Shown: positions 18,534-26,087, counted from the first letter of the stretch. The stretch is 38,298 bases of DNA from Thiorhodococcus mannitoliphagus (GCF_010915725.1 NZ_JAAIJR010000051.1:1-38298), one strand, 5' to 3'. Made by a program: numbers and translations. Notes: generated by a model not told the origin, from the sequence alone.

Positions 18534-18610
18534 GGTTGAGCAGGTGCTGGTGCAACCGAGGCGGCAGGGAATTATCTTCCCAGACGATCGATGACCAAGG
18601 CGCAACGGGG
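18494..18610. repeat. 117-bp duplicated upstream region, copy 2
   Basis: Copy of 16179-16295. It begins eight bases after the kinase-tail fragment and ends 46 bases before the lipoprotein gene at 18656. With the two preceding fragments it fills most of the gene-free interval 18287-18655. Confidence 0.8.
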
Positions 18611-18655
18611 GGCCGCCGTCTCTGAATGGCCCCGGCTCGACCGAGAAACTTCTAT

Positions 18656-18973
18656 ATGAACACATTCCTGAAAATCACCGCTGTCTGTCTCACGGCCACC
18701 GCCCTCACGGCCTGCGTCGAGGAATCCGCCACACGTCCCAGCGACGGCCAATCACAGCCCAGGGTCAATTTCGATGATCTGCGTGTCGGCAGCGACATGG
18801 ATGCCGAGCGTGGCCTGGAGAGTCGCGGCTTCGTTACCGTCGACGGCGGCGAGTCCAACGGCTTCTCCAACCTCTGGATGTACAACCGGCAGACCGGGCA
18901 GTGCGTCCAGTTGGAGACCGCCGAGGGCAAGGTCATGACCATCAATGAGGTCACGCATCCGAAGTGCCGCTGA
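18656..18973 (+). CDS. Small lipoprotein, QCVQL...HPKCR family
   Basis: 105 residues. The lipoprotein signal MNTFLKITAVCLTATALTAC has a clear lipobox (LTAC), and the following EE suggests outer-membrane delivery. An ATG ten codons upstream (18626) adds a non-signal leader and is rejected. The mature domain contains VNFDDLRVGSDMDAERGLESRG, a Trp/Tyr-rich strand (LWMYNRQTGQCVQLE), and ends VTHPKCR. The C-terminal 70 residues align with the gene at 19960 (same QCVQL, V.SI/VN.V, HPKCR), so the two are paralogs. Function unknown. The two conserved cysteines probably form a disulfide in the periplasm. First gene after operator copy 2. Confidence 0.78.
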   Translation: MNTFLKITAVCLTATALTACVEESATRPSDGQSQPRVNFDDLRVGSDMDAERGLESRGFVTVDGGESNGFSNLWMYNRQTGQCVQLETAEGKVMTINEVTHPKCR

Positions 18974-19004
18974 GCGTGGATGCGATCCGCAAAGGCTCGA
19001 AGAC

Positions 19005-19673
19005 ATGAATCAGAACGCATCAGCGGCCGTTCTCGCCGCCATTCTGATGGGTGGGACGTTGCCGGCCGCGGCCGACTCGACCCAGGCCCGCTGCGAACTC
19101 TATCCCAAGGGCTCGGACAAGATGGAGAAGATGCTGCCCTGCACCTTCAGCCAGCGCCAGGGCTACATCACCATCATCCGCGAGGACGGCGTCACCTACG
19201 ACCTGTCCCCGGTCGGCGATACGCCCAGCAACTTCCGCGACCGGAACGGTCGTGCGGTCTATCGCCAGAGCGGACTCGGCGAAGCGGGACAAATCTTCCG
19301 CTTTCCGACCGAGAGTCTCTTCGTCTACTGGGACAACGCCGCGACCGAGTCCGCCGCCGACAACGCTACCGCCCCCTTTGCCACCAAGTACGCGGGCGGT
19401 GAGTACGATGCCACCACGCTGCTGCGCTGCAAGACCGGGAGCGGGGCGGGTTTTGGCCAATGTCCGGCTGGCATTCTGCGCATGGAGAACGGGCAGGCGT
19501 CGATCGTAATCCAGAGTCCGCGCGGTGTGCAATTCACGGTCAACGTTATGACCGATTATGTGAACGCCACGGTTGGCGAAGTGAAGGCAACGCTGAACGG
19601 CGACCTCTGGACCCTCATCCGCGACAACGGCGAGGTCTACGAGGTGCCGCTGTCGGCGATCGAAGGCGGGTGA
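19005..19673 (+). CDS. Exported hypothetical protein
   Basis: 222 residues from the ATG at 19005, chosen because it begins a signal peptide (NASAAVLAAILMGGTLPAAA-DS). The frame is open to 18945 but that part overlaps the previous gene. The mature protein has ARCELYPKGSDKMEKMLPC near its start, then TFSQRQGYITI, YDLSPVGDTPSNFRD, AVYRQSGLGEAGQIFRFP and LFVYW. A second region follows with LRCKTG...GQCPAGILRMENGQA and GEVYEVPLSAIEG. Four cysteines suggest two disulfides. I recall similar proteins only as uncharacterised secreted proteins. Its neighbours include lysozyme-inhibitor-like genes, which hints at an envelope role but does not prove one. Confidence 0.75.
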   Translation: MNQNASAAVLAAILMGGTLPAAADSTQARCELYPKGSDKMEKMLPCTFSQRQGYITIIREDGVTYDLSPVGDTPSNFRDRNGRAVYRQSGLGEAGQIFRFPTESLFVYWDNAATESAADNATAPFATKYAGGEYDATTLLRCKTGSGAGFGQCPAGILRMENGQASIVIQSPRGVQFTVNVMTDYVNATVGEVKATLNGDLWTLIRDNGEVYEVPLSAIEGG

Positions 19674-19764
19674 TTCGGAGGGATCGCGGCGAGGGCGCGC
19701 GCTCGCGCTCGATATCGCCAACTGATCCTCCGCGGGCCAACATTTCTCATTCGAGGACACCATC

Positions 19765-19866
19765 ATGCGAGTTTCATATTCACCTGGGCGTTTGGTCAGG
19801 ATGCTCCTGGCCCTGAGCGCGCTGATCCTGCTCAATGCACCCCTCCGTACCCTGTACCAACCCTAA
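19765..19866 (+). CDS. Possible 33-residue exported or membrane microprotein
   Basis: The ATG at 19765 follows GAGGACACC, a usable ribosome site, and opens a 33-codon frame: MRVSYSPGRLVRMLLALSAL then ILLNAPLRTLYQP. It has a basic N-terminus and a hydrophobic core of about 12 residues but no mature domain, so it is either a membrane microprotein or the stranded signal peptide of a lost gene. It lies in the 19674-19959 gap between two exported-protein genes on the same strand. Nothing else is seen in that gap. Confidence 0.35.
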   Translation: MRVSYSPGRLVRMLLALSALILLNAPLRTLYQP

Positions 19867-19959
19867 GGGGTAGCGCGTCGCGTCGTCTCAAACCAATCGA
19901 TTTCACCCCATCGACCCAACTCCCAACTCGATCCCAATCCTTCGTAGGAGCCCTAAACA

Positions 19960-20388
19960 ATGAAGCCGTCCACCCTCGCCATTGCCCTCCTCATCGCCAC
20001 TGCCGCCCCCGTCACCCTAGCTTCCACCGCCGCCGAGCGCGAATACCAGCGCGGCTACGACGACTGCTCCCACGGTCGCTACGACCAGGACCGCCACGGC
20101 GAGTCCTATAAGAAGGGCTGCCGCGCCGCCGAGGATGGCCAACCATCCAAGGCCCCCGCAGGCAACCACGCCGCTAAAGCCAAGCTCTCCGACCTCAAAG
20201 GCATGGACGCGATCAAGGCCATCGACGTCATGACCGAACGCGGCTTCACCAGCGTCGACACCCTGACCGCGGGCGATACGCTCTACAGCACCTACTACAA
20301 CGCCAAGACCCACCAATGCGTCCAATTGACCACCGAAGACCGCGTGGTCAGCGTCGACAACGTCCCCAGCCATCCGAAGTGCCGCTGA
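19960..20388 (+). CDS. Exported protein, QCVQL...HPKCR family
   Basis: 142 residues with ribosome site TAGGAG nine bases before the ATG. Signal peptide MKPSTLAIALLIATAAPVTL-AS. The mature N-terminus has EREYQRGYDDCSHGRYDQDRH with KKGCRAAEDG, a charged segment with two cysteines. It resembles the small 'Y..GY.DC..G.YD' modules seen in some secreted proteins. A lysine/alanine linker leads to the C-terminal domain DLKGMDAIKAIDVMTERGFTS...YYNAKTHQCVQLTTED...HPKCR, shared with the lipoprotein at 18656. Function unknown. The next gene starts 20 bases downstream and is probably co-transcribed. Confidence 0.8.
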   Translation: MKPSTLAIALLIATAAPVTLASTAAEREYQRGYDDCSHGRYDQDRHGESYKKGCRAAEDGQPSKAPAGNHAAKAKLSDLKGMDAIKAIDVMTERGFTSVDTLTAGDTLYSTYYNAKTHQCVQLTTEDRVVSVDNVPSHPKCR

Positions 20389-20408
20389 GCGCGCGCGGAG
20401 GGGCAACC

Positions 20409-20999
20409 ATGCTCGCGTTGCTGGCCTGGGGAGCGCTCGCTGGCCTGCTCATTGCAGCGCCACCGGCTGGTCACGCGGCACCGGTGGCCACCGTCCTCGG
20501 CCAGGCCGTCGATACGAACGACCCCGAGGCACTCAGGGACGCCATCCTCACCCCACTGCTCGACCAGTACGCCGCAGAGCGAGGTCTCCGGGCCGAACCA
20601 CCGGAGATCGACGCCATGCTCGCCAGGATGCGCCGCGACAGGGCGGCAAGCGGTCCGGCGACGGCGGATGACTTGACGCCCCAGGAGCAGGCCGAGGTCG
20701 ACACAATGCGGCGTGAGATGTTCCAAGCGCTCATCCGCCAGTGGAAGATCAACAAGGCGCTCTATGCGCAGTACGGCGGCCGCATCATCTATCAACAGCT
20801 CGGACCCGAGCCGCTCGATGCGTACCGGGAGTTTCTGCGCCAGCGCGAGGCCGACGGCGCCTTCGCGATCCGTGATCAGGCGCTCGAGGCCGCGTTCTGG
20901 CGTGACTTCACCGAGGACTCGATCCACGACTTCATGCCACCGGGCAGCGCCGATGAGGCGCGGGCCTTCACGACCCCACCCTGGGAACAACAGCCCTGA
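20409..20999 (+). CDS. Exported protein, possibly SurA-N-like
   Basis: 196 residues from the ATG at 20409, which has GGAGGGG seven bases upstream; the earlier ATG at 20316 lies inside the previous gene. Signal peptide MLALLAWGALAGLLIAAPPAGHAA. The mature protein begins PVATVLGQAVDT and has a helix with LTPLLDQYAAERGL and EIDAMLARMRRD. This pattern recalls the N-terminal chaperone domain of SurA/parvulin-type proteins, but no isomerase domain follows. The middle is helical (ALIRQWKINKALYAQYGGR), and the end is LEAAFWRDFTEDSIHDFMPPG. It is probably periplasmic; a folding role is only a suggestion. It follows the previous gene by 20 bases. Confidence 0.7.
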   Translation: MLALLAWGALAGLLIAAPPAGHAAPVATVLGQAVDTNDPEALRDAILTPLLDQYAAERGLRAEPPEIDAMLARMRRDRAASGPATADDLTPQEQAEVDTMRREMFQALIRQWKINKALYAQYGGRIIYQQLGPEPLDAYREFLRQREADGAFAIRDQALEAAFWRDFTEDSIHDFMPPGSADEARAFTTPPWEQQP

Positions 21000-21011
21000 G
21001 GACCGTTTCAA

Positions 21012-21395
21012 GTGAAAACCACAACATGCGCCGCGCTGACGGGCGCGATCCTGCTCGGCACGGTGGCCTGCGCGCAACCGCCCACACCGGCCGCCGACCT
21101 CGGCCCCATGACCTACGATGCCTCGGGCACCATGCCCTGCTCCGCGGACGAGCCCAGCTACGACCAGGCGTGCGGCTGGCGGGTGCTGCGCCAGGCGGAC
21201 GGCAGCGCCGAGATCTGGATCGCCAACATCGCCGTCAGCGACCGCGCGGCCTTTCGGGTGCTGCGCTTCTCGGACGGTGAATTCACCGACCGCGACGGCG
21301 ACCCGATCCAAGTCGCAAAGGACGGCGATCAGTGGTCGATCAGTGTCGGCCGTGAGCACTACAGGTTCGCCGATGCGCTGATCACCGGCGGATAA
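21012..21395 (+). CDS. Small lipoprotein, hypothetical
   Basis: 127 residues from a GTG at 21012, 12 bases after the previous stop. The signal MKTTTCAALTGAILLGTVAC has a usable lipobox (GTVAC). The mature domain contains MTYDASGTMPCSADE...YDQACGWRVLRQADGSAEIWIANIA, then FRVLRFSDGEFTDRDGD and HYRFADALITGG. Two cysteines in the MPCS and QACGW segments probably pair. I know this pattern from other uncharacterised secreted proteins, not from a defined family. It is likely part of one transcript with genes 19960-21880. Confidence 0.72.
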   Translation: MKTTTCAALTGAILLGTVACAQPPTPAADLGPMTYDASGTMPCSADEPSYDQACGWRVLRQADGSAEIWIANIAVSDRAAFRVLRFSDGEFTDRDGDPIQVAKDGDQWSISVGREHYRFADALITGG

Positions 21396-21481
21396 TGCGA
21401 GCGCCGATTCGACCCCGGTTTGCCGAGTCCGATCGAGCCTCATCAAGACCTACCTTCAATCGAAATTCTGGAGATCTCGCC

Positions 21482-21880
21482 ATGACTCGCTTGTTCTTCC
21501 CGCTCGTCCTCGCCGTTTTGGCCGCTGGCGCCGCATTGGCCGGCGACATCTATACCGAGCGCGTGCAATTCCACAAGGGCGCCAACAGCGCCACCATCGA
21601 GGGCCGAATCCAGGGCGACATGACCATCGACTACCTGCTCGGCGCCCGCAAGGGCCAGTCGATGAATGTCAGCCTGGCCACCGACAACGGCGCCAACTAT
21701 TTCAACATCATCGCCCCCGGCAAGGAGAACGAGGCCCTATTCGTCGGTTCCAGCTCCGGCAACCAGTTCGAGGGCGCCCTGCCCGCGAGCGGGGACTACA
21801 AGATCCGTGTCTATCTGATGCGCAGCGCCGCGCGCCGCGACGAGATCGCCAACTACCGGCTGGAGATGATCATCGATTGA
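21482..21880 (+). CDS. PliG-like inhibitor of g-type lysozyme
   Basis: 132 residues from the ATG at 21482 with GGAG ahead; the longer frame to 21395 lacks a signal start. Signal peptide MTRLFFPLVLAVLAAGAALA-GD. The mature domain matches the PliG (E. coli YcgK) pattern: VQFHKGANSATIEGRIQG, YLLGARKGQSMNVSLAT, ANYFNIIAPGKE, FEGALPASGDYKIRVYLMR, SAARRDEIANYRLEMI. PliG proteins are periplasmic and block goose-type lysozyme. Length is normal. The same fold ends the SH3 protein at 16358. The recognition is by eye, so activity remains to be shown. Confidence 0.82.
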   Translation: MTRLFFPLVLAVLAAGAALAGDIYTERVQFHKGANSATIEGRIQGDMTIDYLLGARKGQSMNVSLATDNGANYFNIIAPGKENEALFVGSSSGNQFEGALPASGDYKIRVYLMRSAARRDEIANYRLEMIID

Positions 21881-21935
21881 CGGGCGGCGACCCGAAGTCG
21901 TAGGACACGCTCGTTCATCCCGGAATGATGGGTTT

Positions 21936-22361
21936 CTACCCGCTCTCGGGCTTGAACGGATTGGCAATGCGTAGACCATCGATGACGCGCCCGTCCTGCA
22001 TGTCTTCGGTATACAGCACCCGGCACTGGGCCTTGAGCGCCATGGTGACGATCAAGGCATCCCAAATCGAAAAGCCGTGCAAGCGATGGAGGTCGATCGC
22101 ACGCAGGACGTCCTCGTGGCCGATGCTCAGGATCTCCAAGCGGCCGAAGAGCTCGACCTTGCGACGCGCGATCGCGGCATCGACGCCCAGCTTGCGGGTG
22201 ACCGCCGCGAAGTACTCCTGTAGTACCTGCGTAGACAGCACGCCGTTTCCGGTTTGCCATCCAGCGCGCAGCAGCGACAGGCTGGTTGCCTGCTTGGCCG
22301 GTGCATCCGCATCGTCGGTGTAGATCAGAACATTGGTGTCCAAAAAGCTACGTTCTTTCAT
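21936..22361 (-). CDS. VapC-like PIN-domain toxin
   Basis: About 141 residues, starting MKERSFLDTNVLIYTDD; upstream ATGs at 22370 and 22391 are possible but overlap the antitoxin more deeply. PIN acidic residues: LDTNVLIY (D near 8), TQVLQEYFAAV (E near 50), SIWDALIVTMA (D near 100), and VLYTEDMQDG. It overlaps the end of the antitoxin gene by 14 bases. It differs in sequence from the vapC at 3206 and is an independent module. It is encoded opposite to the secreted-protein genes that flank it, as expected for an inserted toxin-antitoxin pair. Confidence 0.88.
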   Translation of the reverse strand: MKERSFLDTNVLIYTDDADAPAKQATSLSLLRAGWQTGNGVLSTQVLQEYFAAVTRKLGVDAAIARRKVELFGRLEILSIGHEDVLRAIDLHRLHGFSIWDALIVTMALKAQCRVLYTEDMQDGRVIDGLRIANPFKPESG

Positions 22362-22569
22362 GGAGCTCATCGCGATCGAAGTGCCAGCCACTGGAATGAC
22401 CCGTCCCGCTCAGCGACTCGAGCTCCTGCCAATCCGCACGGCGGTGCTCCACGCCCGTCAGGCGCGAAAGCTCGTCACGAATCAGTTGATTGAGGCTCTG
22501 GCCGCGTGCGGCGGCGACCTTGCGCGCCGCCGACAGCGTCTTCTCGTCGATCGAAAGGGTGATGTTCAT
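22348..22569 (-). CDS. Ribbon-helix-helix antitoxin
   Basis: 73 residues starting MNITLSIDEKTLSAARKVAA, with the second helix GQSLNQLIRDELSRLTG. This is the common short RHH/CopG-like antitoxin that precedes PIN toxins. The C-terminal part (SGWHFDRDELHERT) would bind the toxin. The ATG at 22602 adds a leader not seen in the family. The complex probably binds its own promoter in the 22570-22748 gap, which it shares with the divergent WD40 gene. Confidence 0.82.
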   Translation of the reverse strand: MNITLSIDEKTLSAARKVAAARGQSLNQLIRDELSRLTGVEHRRADWQELESLSGTGHSSGWHFDRDELHERT

Positions 22570-22748
22570 GGCACTGGCTCTGCGTACACTGGTTATGTGC
22601 AAATTAACAGGGCATGGCGGAAATTTCCATCACTCTTGCAAAGACATCGTGAGGTTGAGGCGACCGGCCCAGGTTGCGCCCGTCGACAGCAGATGCCGAC
22701 GCTACGAATGCAGTACCACCAACACCTGACGCTTCCCGATTACGATAG

Positions 22749-25700
22749 ATGAATACAGTCCACCGCGGCCTGTCACGGGCACCCTTACTAACCTTGTTAC
22801 TGATCTGCGCCTGGCTGCCTGCAACTGCGGCAGCGGACGGCGCACAGGTCTCGCCCTTGGCGCTGGCTCATCAGCAAAAGGCCCTGGCCCTGCTCGGCCA
22901 AGCCAGCGCGAGCGGCGACAGCCGCGGGATGCAGCACGCCCTGCTGCATGCGCTGGCCGCCCAGACGCTGCCTCCGCCCGATGACGCCGGCTTCGCACCC
23001 GCGAACCTCGGCGCCTTCCTCACCAAACAGCCCACCGCCGCCTTCGCCCTGCGCTGGCGCTCGCCGTCGGCCTGGCTCGGCGGCTCGGTGCCGGCCCTGG
23101 TCTGGTCCACGGACGGCACCTGGCTCGCCACCGCCGGCAGCGACGGTCGGGTGCGGCTGTGGGATCCGGCCAGCGGCGAGCAACGCGCGGTCCTGAAGAT
23201 GGACGGCGGTCGCGTCGATGCCCTGGCCCTGGACCACACCGGCACCCGGCTTGCCGCCGGCAGTGCCGACGGTCGCATCCAACTCTGGACGCTGGCGGCG
23301 GACGGCACCGCGCCGCAGCCCCTGCGGCAGTGGCTAGCGCACAACGGCCCGGTGCGCTCCCTGGTCTTCAGCCCCGACGGCGACCGGCTCGCCAGCGGCG
23401 GCAAGGACGGCGTGGTCGCACTCTGGAACCCAACGACCGGCACCGCGACCACGGCGCTGATGCCCGAGGCCGGCTGGGTGCAATCCCTCGCCTTCGCCCC
23501 CGACGGGCGGCTGCTGGCCGCCGGAACCGACCGCGGCGGCGTGCGTGTCTGGACGCTGGAGGCCGACGGTGCGCCGACCGCCCGCGCCACGCTCGACATC
23601 GGCCGCGGGTCCGCGCGCGCGATCACCGTCAGCCCGGACGGACGCTGGCTCGCGGCCGGCGCCGACGACGGCCGGGTGCACCTCTGGGCACTGCCCGATG
23701 GACTGGACGGCCAGAGCGCCACCGCACTGTTCGGCGCGCCTGGACCCAAGCTCCTGGCGTTGGCCTTCGACCCCAGCGGCGAGCGCCTCGCTACCGGCGA
23801 CATGGACGGCCGCCTGCGCCTCTGGGATCTGGGCGCGGAGCTGCCCGAGCCGGTCACGCTGGAGACAGCGGGCGGGCGCGTGCTGGACGTCGGCTTCGAT
23901 GCGCGCGGTGAGCGCCTCGCCGCCACCACACTGCACGGGCTGAGGCTCTGGGGCCTGTCCGGCGCCGATGCTCCCCGACGACTCCTGCCGACCGATGGCC
24001 ACGGCGAGCGGGTAATGGCGGTGGCGACGAGCCCGGACGGCGCCCTGATCGCCAGCGGCGACGGTGACGGCCGCCTGTGGCTGTGGGATGCCGCCACCGG
24101 TCGGGAGCTGGCGCAGTTGCCGGCCGGTGATGCCCCCATCGAGGCCCTCGGTTTTGCCGCCGATGGCCGACGTCTGGCCATCGGCGACAGCGACGGTCAG
24201 GTACGGGTCTGGGATCTGTCCGCGGGGGCCGACCAGGCCGTCGTGCAGACCACGCTGGAAGGTCTCGGTCGGGTCGCGGCCCTGACCTTCACCGACGCCG
24301 ACACCCGGCTGGTCGTCGCCACCGGCCGCGGCAGCGCCCGCGCCCTGGATCTGGCCGACGGCGCCACCCACACCCTGGCGCCCGATGTGGGCGACGTGGA
24401 GGCCGTCGCCATGGACCGTGGCGGGCGGTGGCTGGCCTTGGGACTCAAGGACCAATTGCTGGGGCTGGTCGACCTGACTGGCGGCGCGGAGACGGCCGAT
24501 GCCGCGCCGCGCCCGGCGCTACCGTCCATCGGCGGGCGGATCAAGGCCCTGGCCATCAGCGATGACGGTCGGCGGTTGGCCGCCGCGATGGAAGACGGCT
24601 ATGTGCGGCTGCTCGATGCCGACAGCGGCACCGAGCGCGCACGCCTCGCCGGGTCCGGCGACAAGCTCGCCTCGCTGCTCTTCACCGCCGACGGCGCTCG
24701 GCTGATCGGTGGGCGCCACGACGGCGGTATCGTCGTCTGGGATCTGGCCAGCGGGCGGCGGCTCGCCCAACTCGGCGATGACTCGGGGCGCGCCTATGCG
24801 CTGGCCCTGAGCGCCGATGGCCGTGTCCTGGTGAGTGGCACGGCGGACGGCAGTGTGCGGCTCTGGGAGATGCCGTCGGTCACGGCAGGGCAGGGCGATC
24901 CGACGCCCGCTCCCTGGCGCCACGACGGCTGGACCTGGGCGGTGGCGCTCGATGAGACCGGCGGCCGGCTCGCCAGCGCCGGCGCCGACGGCCGGCTGGT
25001 GGTCGGGATGGCGGACGGGCCGGGCGAGACGCGGCGGCTGACCGGACACCAGGGGGTCGTCTCCGCGCTGGTCGCAAACCGCGCCGGCACCCTGCTCGCG
25101 AGCGCCGGCACCGACGGCAGCGTGCGGCTGTGGGATCCGGCGGACGGACGCGAGCTGGCGCGGCTCGGCGCCCTCGGGCTCCCCCAGACAGGCGGCGGCA
25201 GTGGACTTGCCGCGCGGATCACCGGCCGGCCGGAGACCGACGGCGCCTCGCCGCTGGCAGCCCGATCCGCCGTCGAGCGCTGGTCGCTGGCCTTGAGTCC
25301 GGACGAAACCCTGCTCGCCGCCGGTGGCGAGGATAGCGGCATCCTGCTTTGGGATCTGACCGGCGGCGCCGAGGGCGTGAAGCTCGTGACACAGTTGTCG
25401 GACCGCCGCGGACGCCTTCTGGCGCTGGCCTTCAACGGCGATGGCACCCTGCTCGCCGCCGGCGCCGAAGACGGCAGCATCCGGATCTGGGAGACGGCGA
25501 GCCGGGCGCAACTGATGCGGCTGGAGACAGGCGGCGGACGGGTGCTGGACTTGGCCTGGGATCCCACTCATGGTCTGTTGGCCGCGGCCAGCCAGGATGG
25601 CCGGGTGCGGATTTGGGCGCCAGCCAGCCGCACGCCCGCCGCGACCCTGGAGGCCGGCGGTGGCCTGACCCGTGCATTGGGCATCACCCCGGACGGGCGC

Positions 25701-26087
25701 CTGCTCGTCACCGGCTCCGAGGACGGGCGGCTGCGGTTCTGGGACATCACCGGCGGTGCCGACGCGGCGCTGCCGCTGGCCAGCGTCGACCTCGCCGCCG
25801 GCCAGGTCGTCTCGCTGGCCTTCAGCGGCGACGGCCAACGGCTCGCGGCCGGCACCAGCGACGGGCGGGCGCGCACCTTCGACCTGCGTCCCTTGAGCCT
25901 GCTCGCCAACGGACCGGCTCCGTCCGCGCGGGCCGCCCGGATCGAAGCGGACCTGTTGCGGTTGTGGCGGCTTGCACCCGACGGGATGGCATTCACGGAC
26001 GAGGTCTGGCCACAGCTCGCCGTCCCCCAAGACTCAGCGGGAAAAAATGTTGGTCAGCCGAACAAATTGTTTGGTTGGCCGAACTGA
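22749..26087 (+). CDS. Exported WD40 protein, about 21 blades
   Basis: 1,112 residues. Signal peptide within the first 28 residues (LLTLLLICAWLPATAAA-DG), then a helical segment (LALAHQQKALALLGQA, MQHALLHALAAQ). WD40 repeats run from about 112 to 1060. Counting the blade-ending signatures (VRLWDP, IQLWTL, VALWNP ... LRFWDI, ARTFDL) gives about 21, which fits three seven-bladed propellers. Typical inner strands read LAFSPDG.RLASGG.DG. There is no enzymatic domain, so it is probably a periplasmic or surface scaffold. The last 15 residues (GKNVGQPNKLFGWPN) are encoded by operator copy 3, so the true C-terminus may once have ended earlier. No strong ribosome site is seen. Confidence 0.88.
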   Translation: MNTVHRGLSRAPLLTLLLICAWLPATAAADGAQVSPLALAHQQKALALLGQASASGDSRGMQHALLHALAAQTLPPPDDAGFAPANLGAFLTKQPTAAFALRWRSPSAWLGGSVPALVWSTDGTWLATAGSDGRVRLWDPASGEQRAVLKMDGGRVDALALDHTGTRLAAGSADGRIQLWTLAADGTAPQPLRQWLAHNGPVRSLVFSPDGDRLASGGKDGVVALWNPTTGTATTALMPEAGWVQSLAFAPDGRLLAAGTDRGGVRVWTLEADGAPTARATLDIGRGSARAITVSPDGRWLAAGADDGRVHLWALPDGLDGQSATALFGAPGPKLLALAFDPSGERLATGDMDGRLRLWDLGAELPEPVTLETAGGRVLDVGFDARGERLAATTLHGLRLWGLSGADAPRRLLPTDGHGERVMAVATSPDGALIASGDGDGRLWLWDAATGRELAQLPAGDAPIEALGFAADGRRLAIGDSDGQVRVWDLSAGADQAVVQTTLEGLGRVAALTFTDADTRLVVATGRGSARALDLADGATHTLAPDVGDVEAVAMDRGGRWLALGLKDQLLGLVDLTGGAETADAAPRPALPSIGGRIKALAISDDGRRLAAAMEDGYVRLLDADSGTERARLAGSGDKLASLLFTADGARLIGGRHDGGIVVWDLASGRRLAQLGDDSGRAYALALSADGRVLVSGTADGSVRLWEMPSVTAGQGDPTPAPWRHDGWTWAVALDETGGRLASAGADGRLVVGMADGPGETRRLTGHQGVVSALVANRAGTLLASAGTDGSVRLWDPADGRELARLGALGLPQTGGGSGLAARITGRPETDGASPLAARSAVERWSLALSPDETLLAAGGEDSGILLWDLTGGAEGVKLVTQLSDRRGRLLALAFNGDGTLLAAGAEDGSIRIWETASRAQLMRLETGGGRVLDLAWDPTHGLLAAASQDGRVRIWAPASRTPAATLEAGGGLTRALGITPDGRLLVTGSEDGRLRFWDITGGADAALPLASVDLAAGQVVSLAFSGDGQRLAAGTSDGRARTFDLRPLSLLANGPAPSARAARIEADLLRLWRLAPDGMAFTDEVWPQLAVPQDSAGKNVGQPNKLFGWPN
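26046..26085 (+). promoter_or_regulatory. Putative REC-AraC operator, copy 3
   Basis: GCCGAAC at 26057-26063 and 26078-26084, 21 bases apart, preceded by AATGTTGG. Bases 26059-26075, CCGAACAAATTGTTTGG, form a near-palindrome. Only the motif is shared with copies 1 and 2; the flanks differ. It overlaps the last codons of the WD40 gene and precedes the giant surface-protein gene by about 250 bases. Confidence 0.6.

Noticed and set aside
19735-19755. Minus-strand AAATGTTGGCCCGC as a fourth operator copy
   Set aside because: Only the AATGTTGG lead matches; neither GCCGAAC half-site is present at the right distance.
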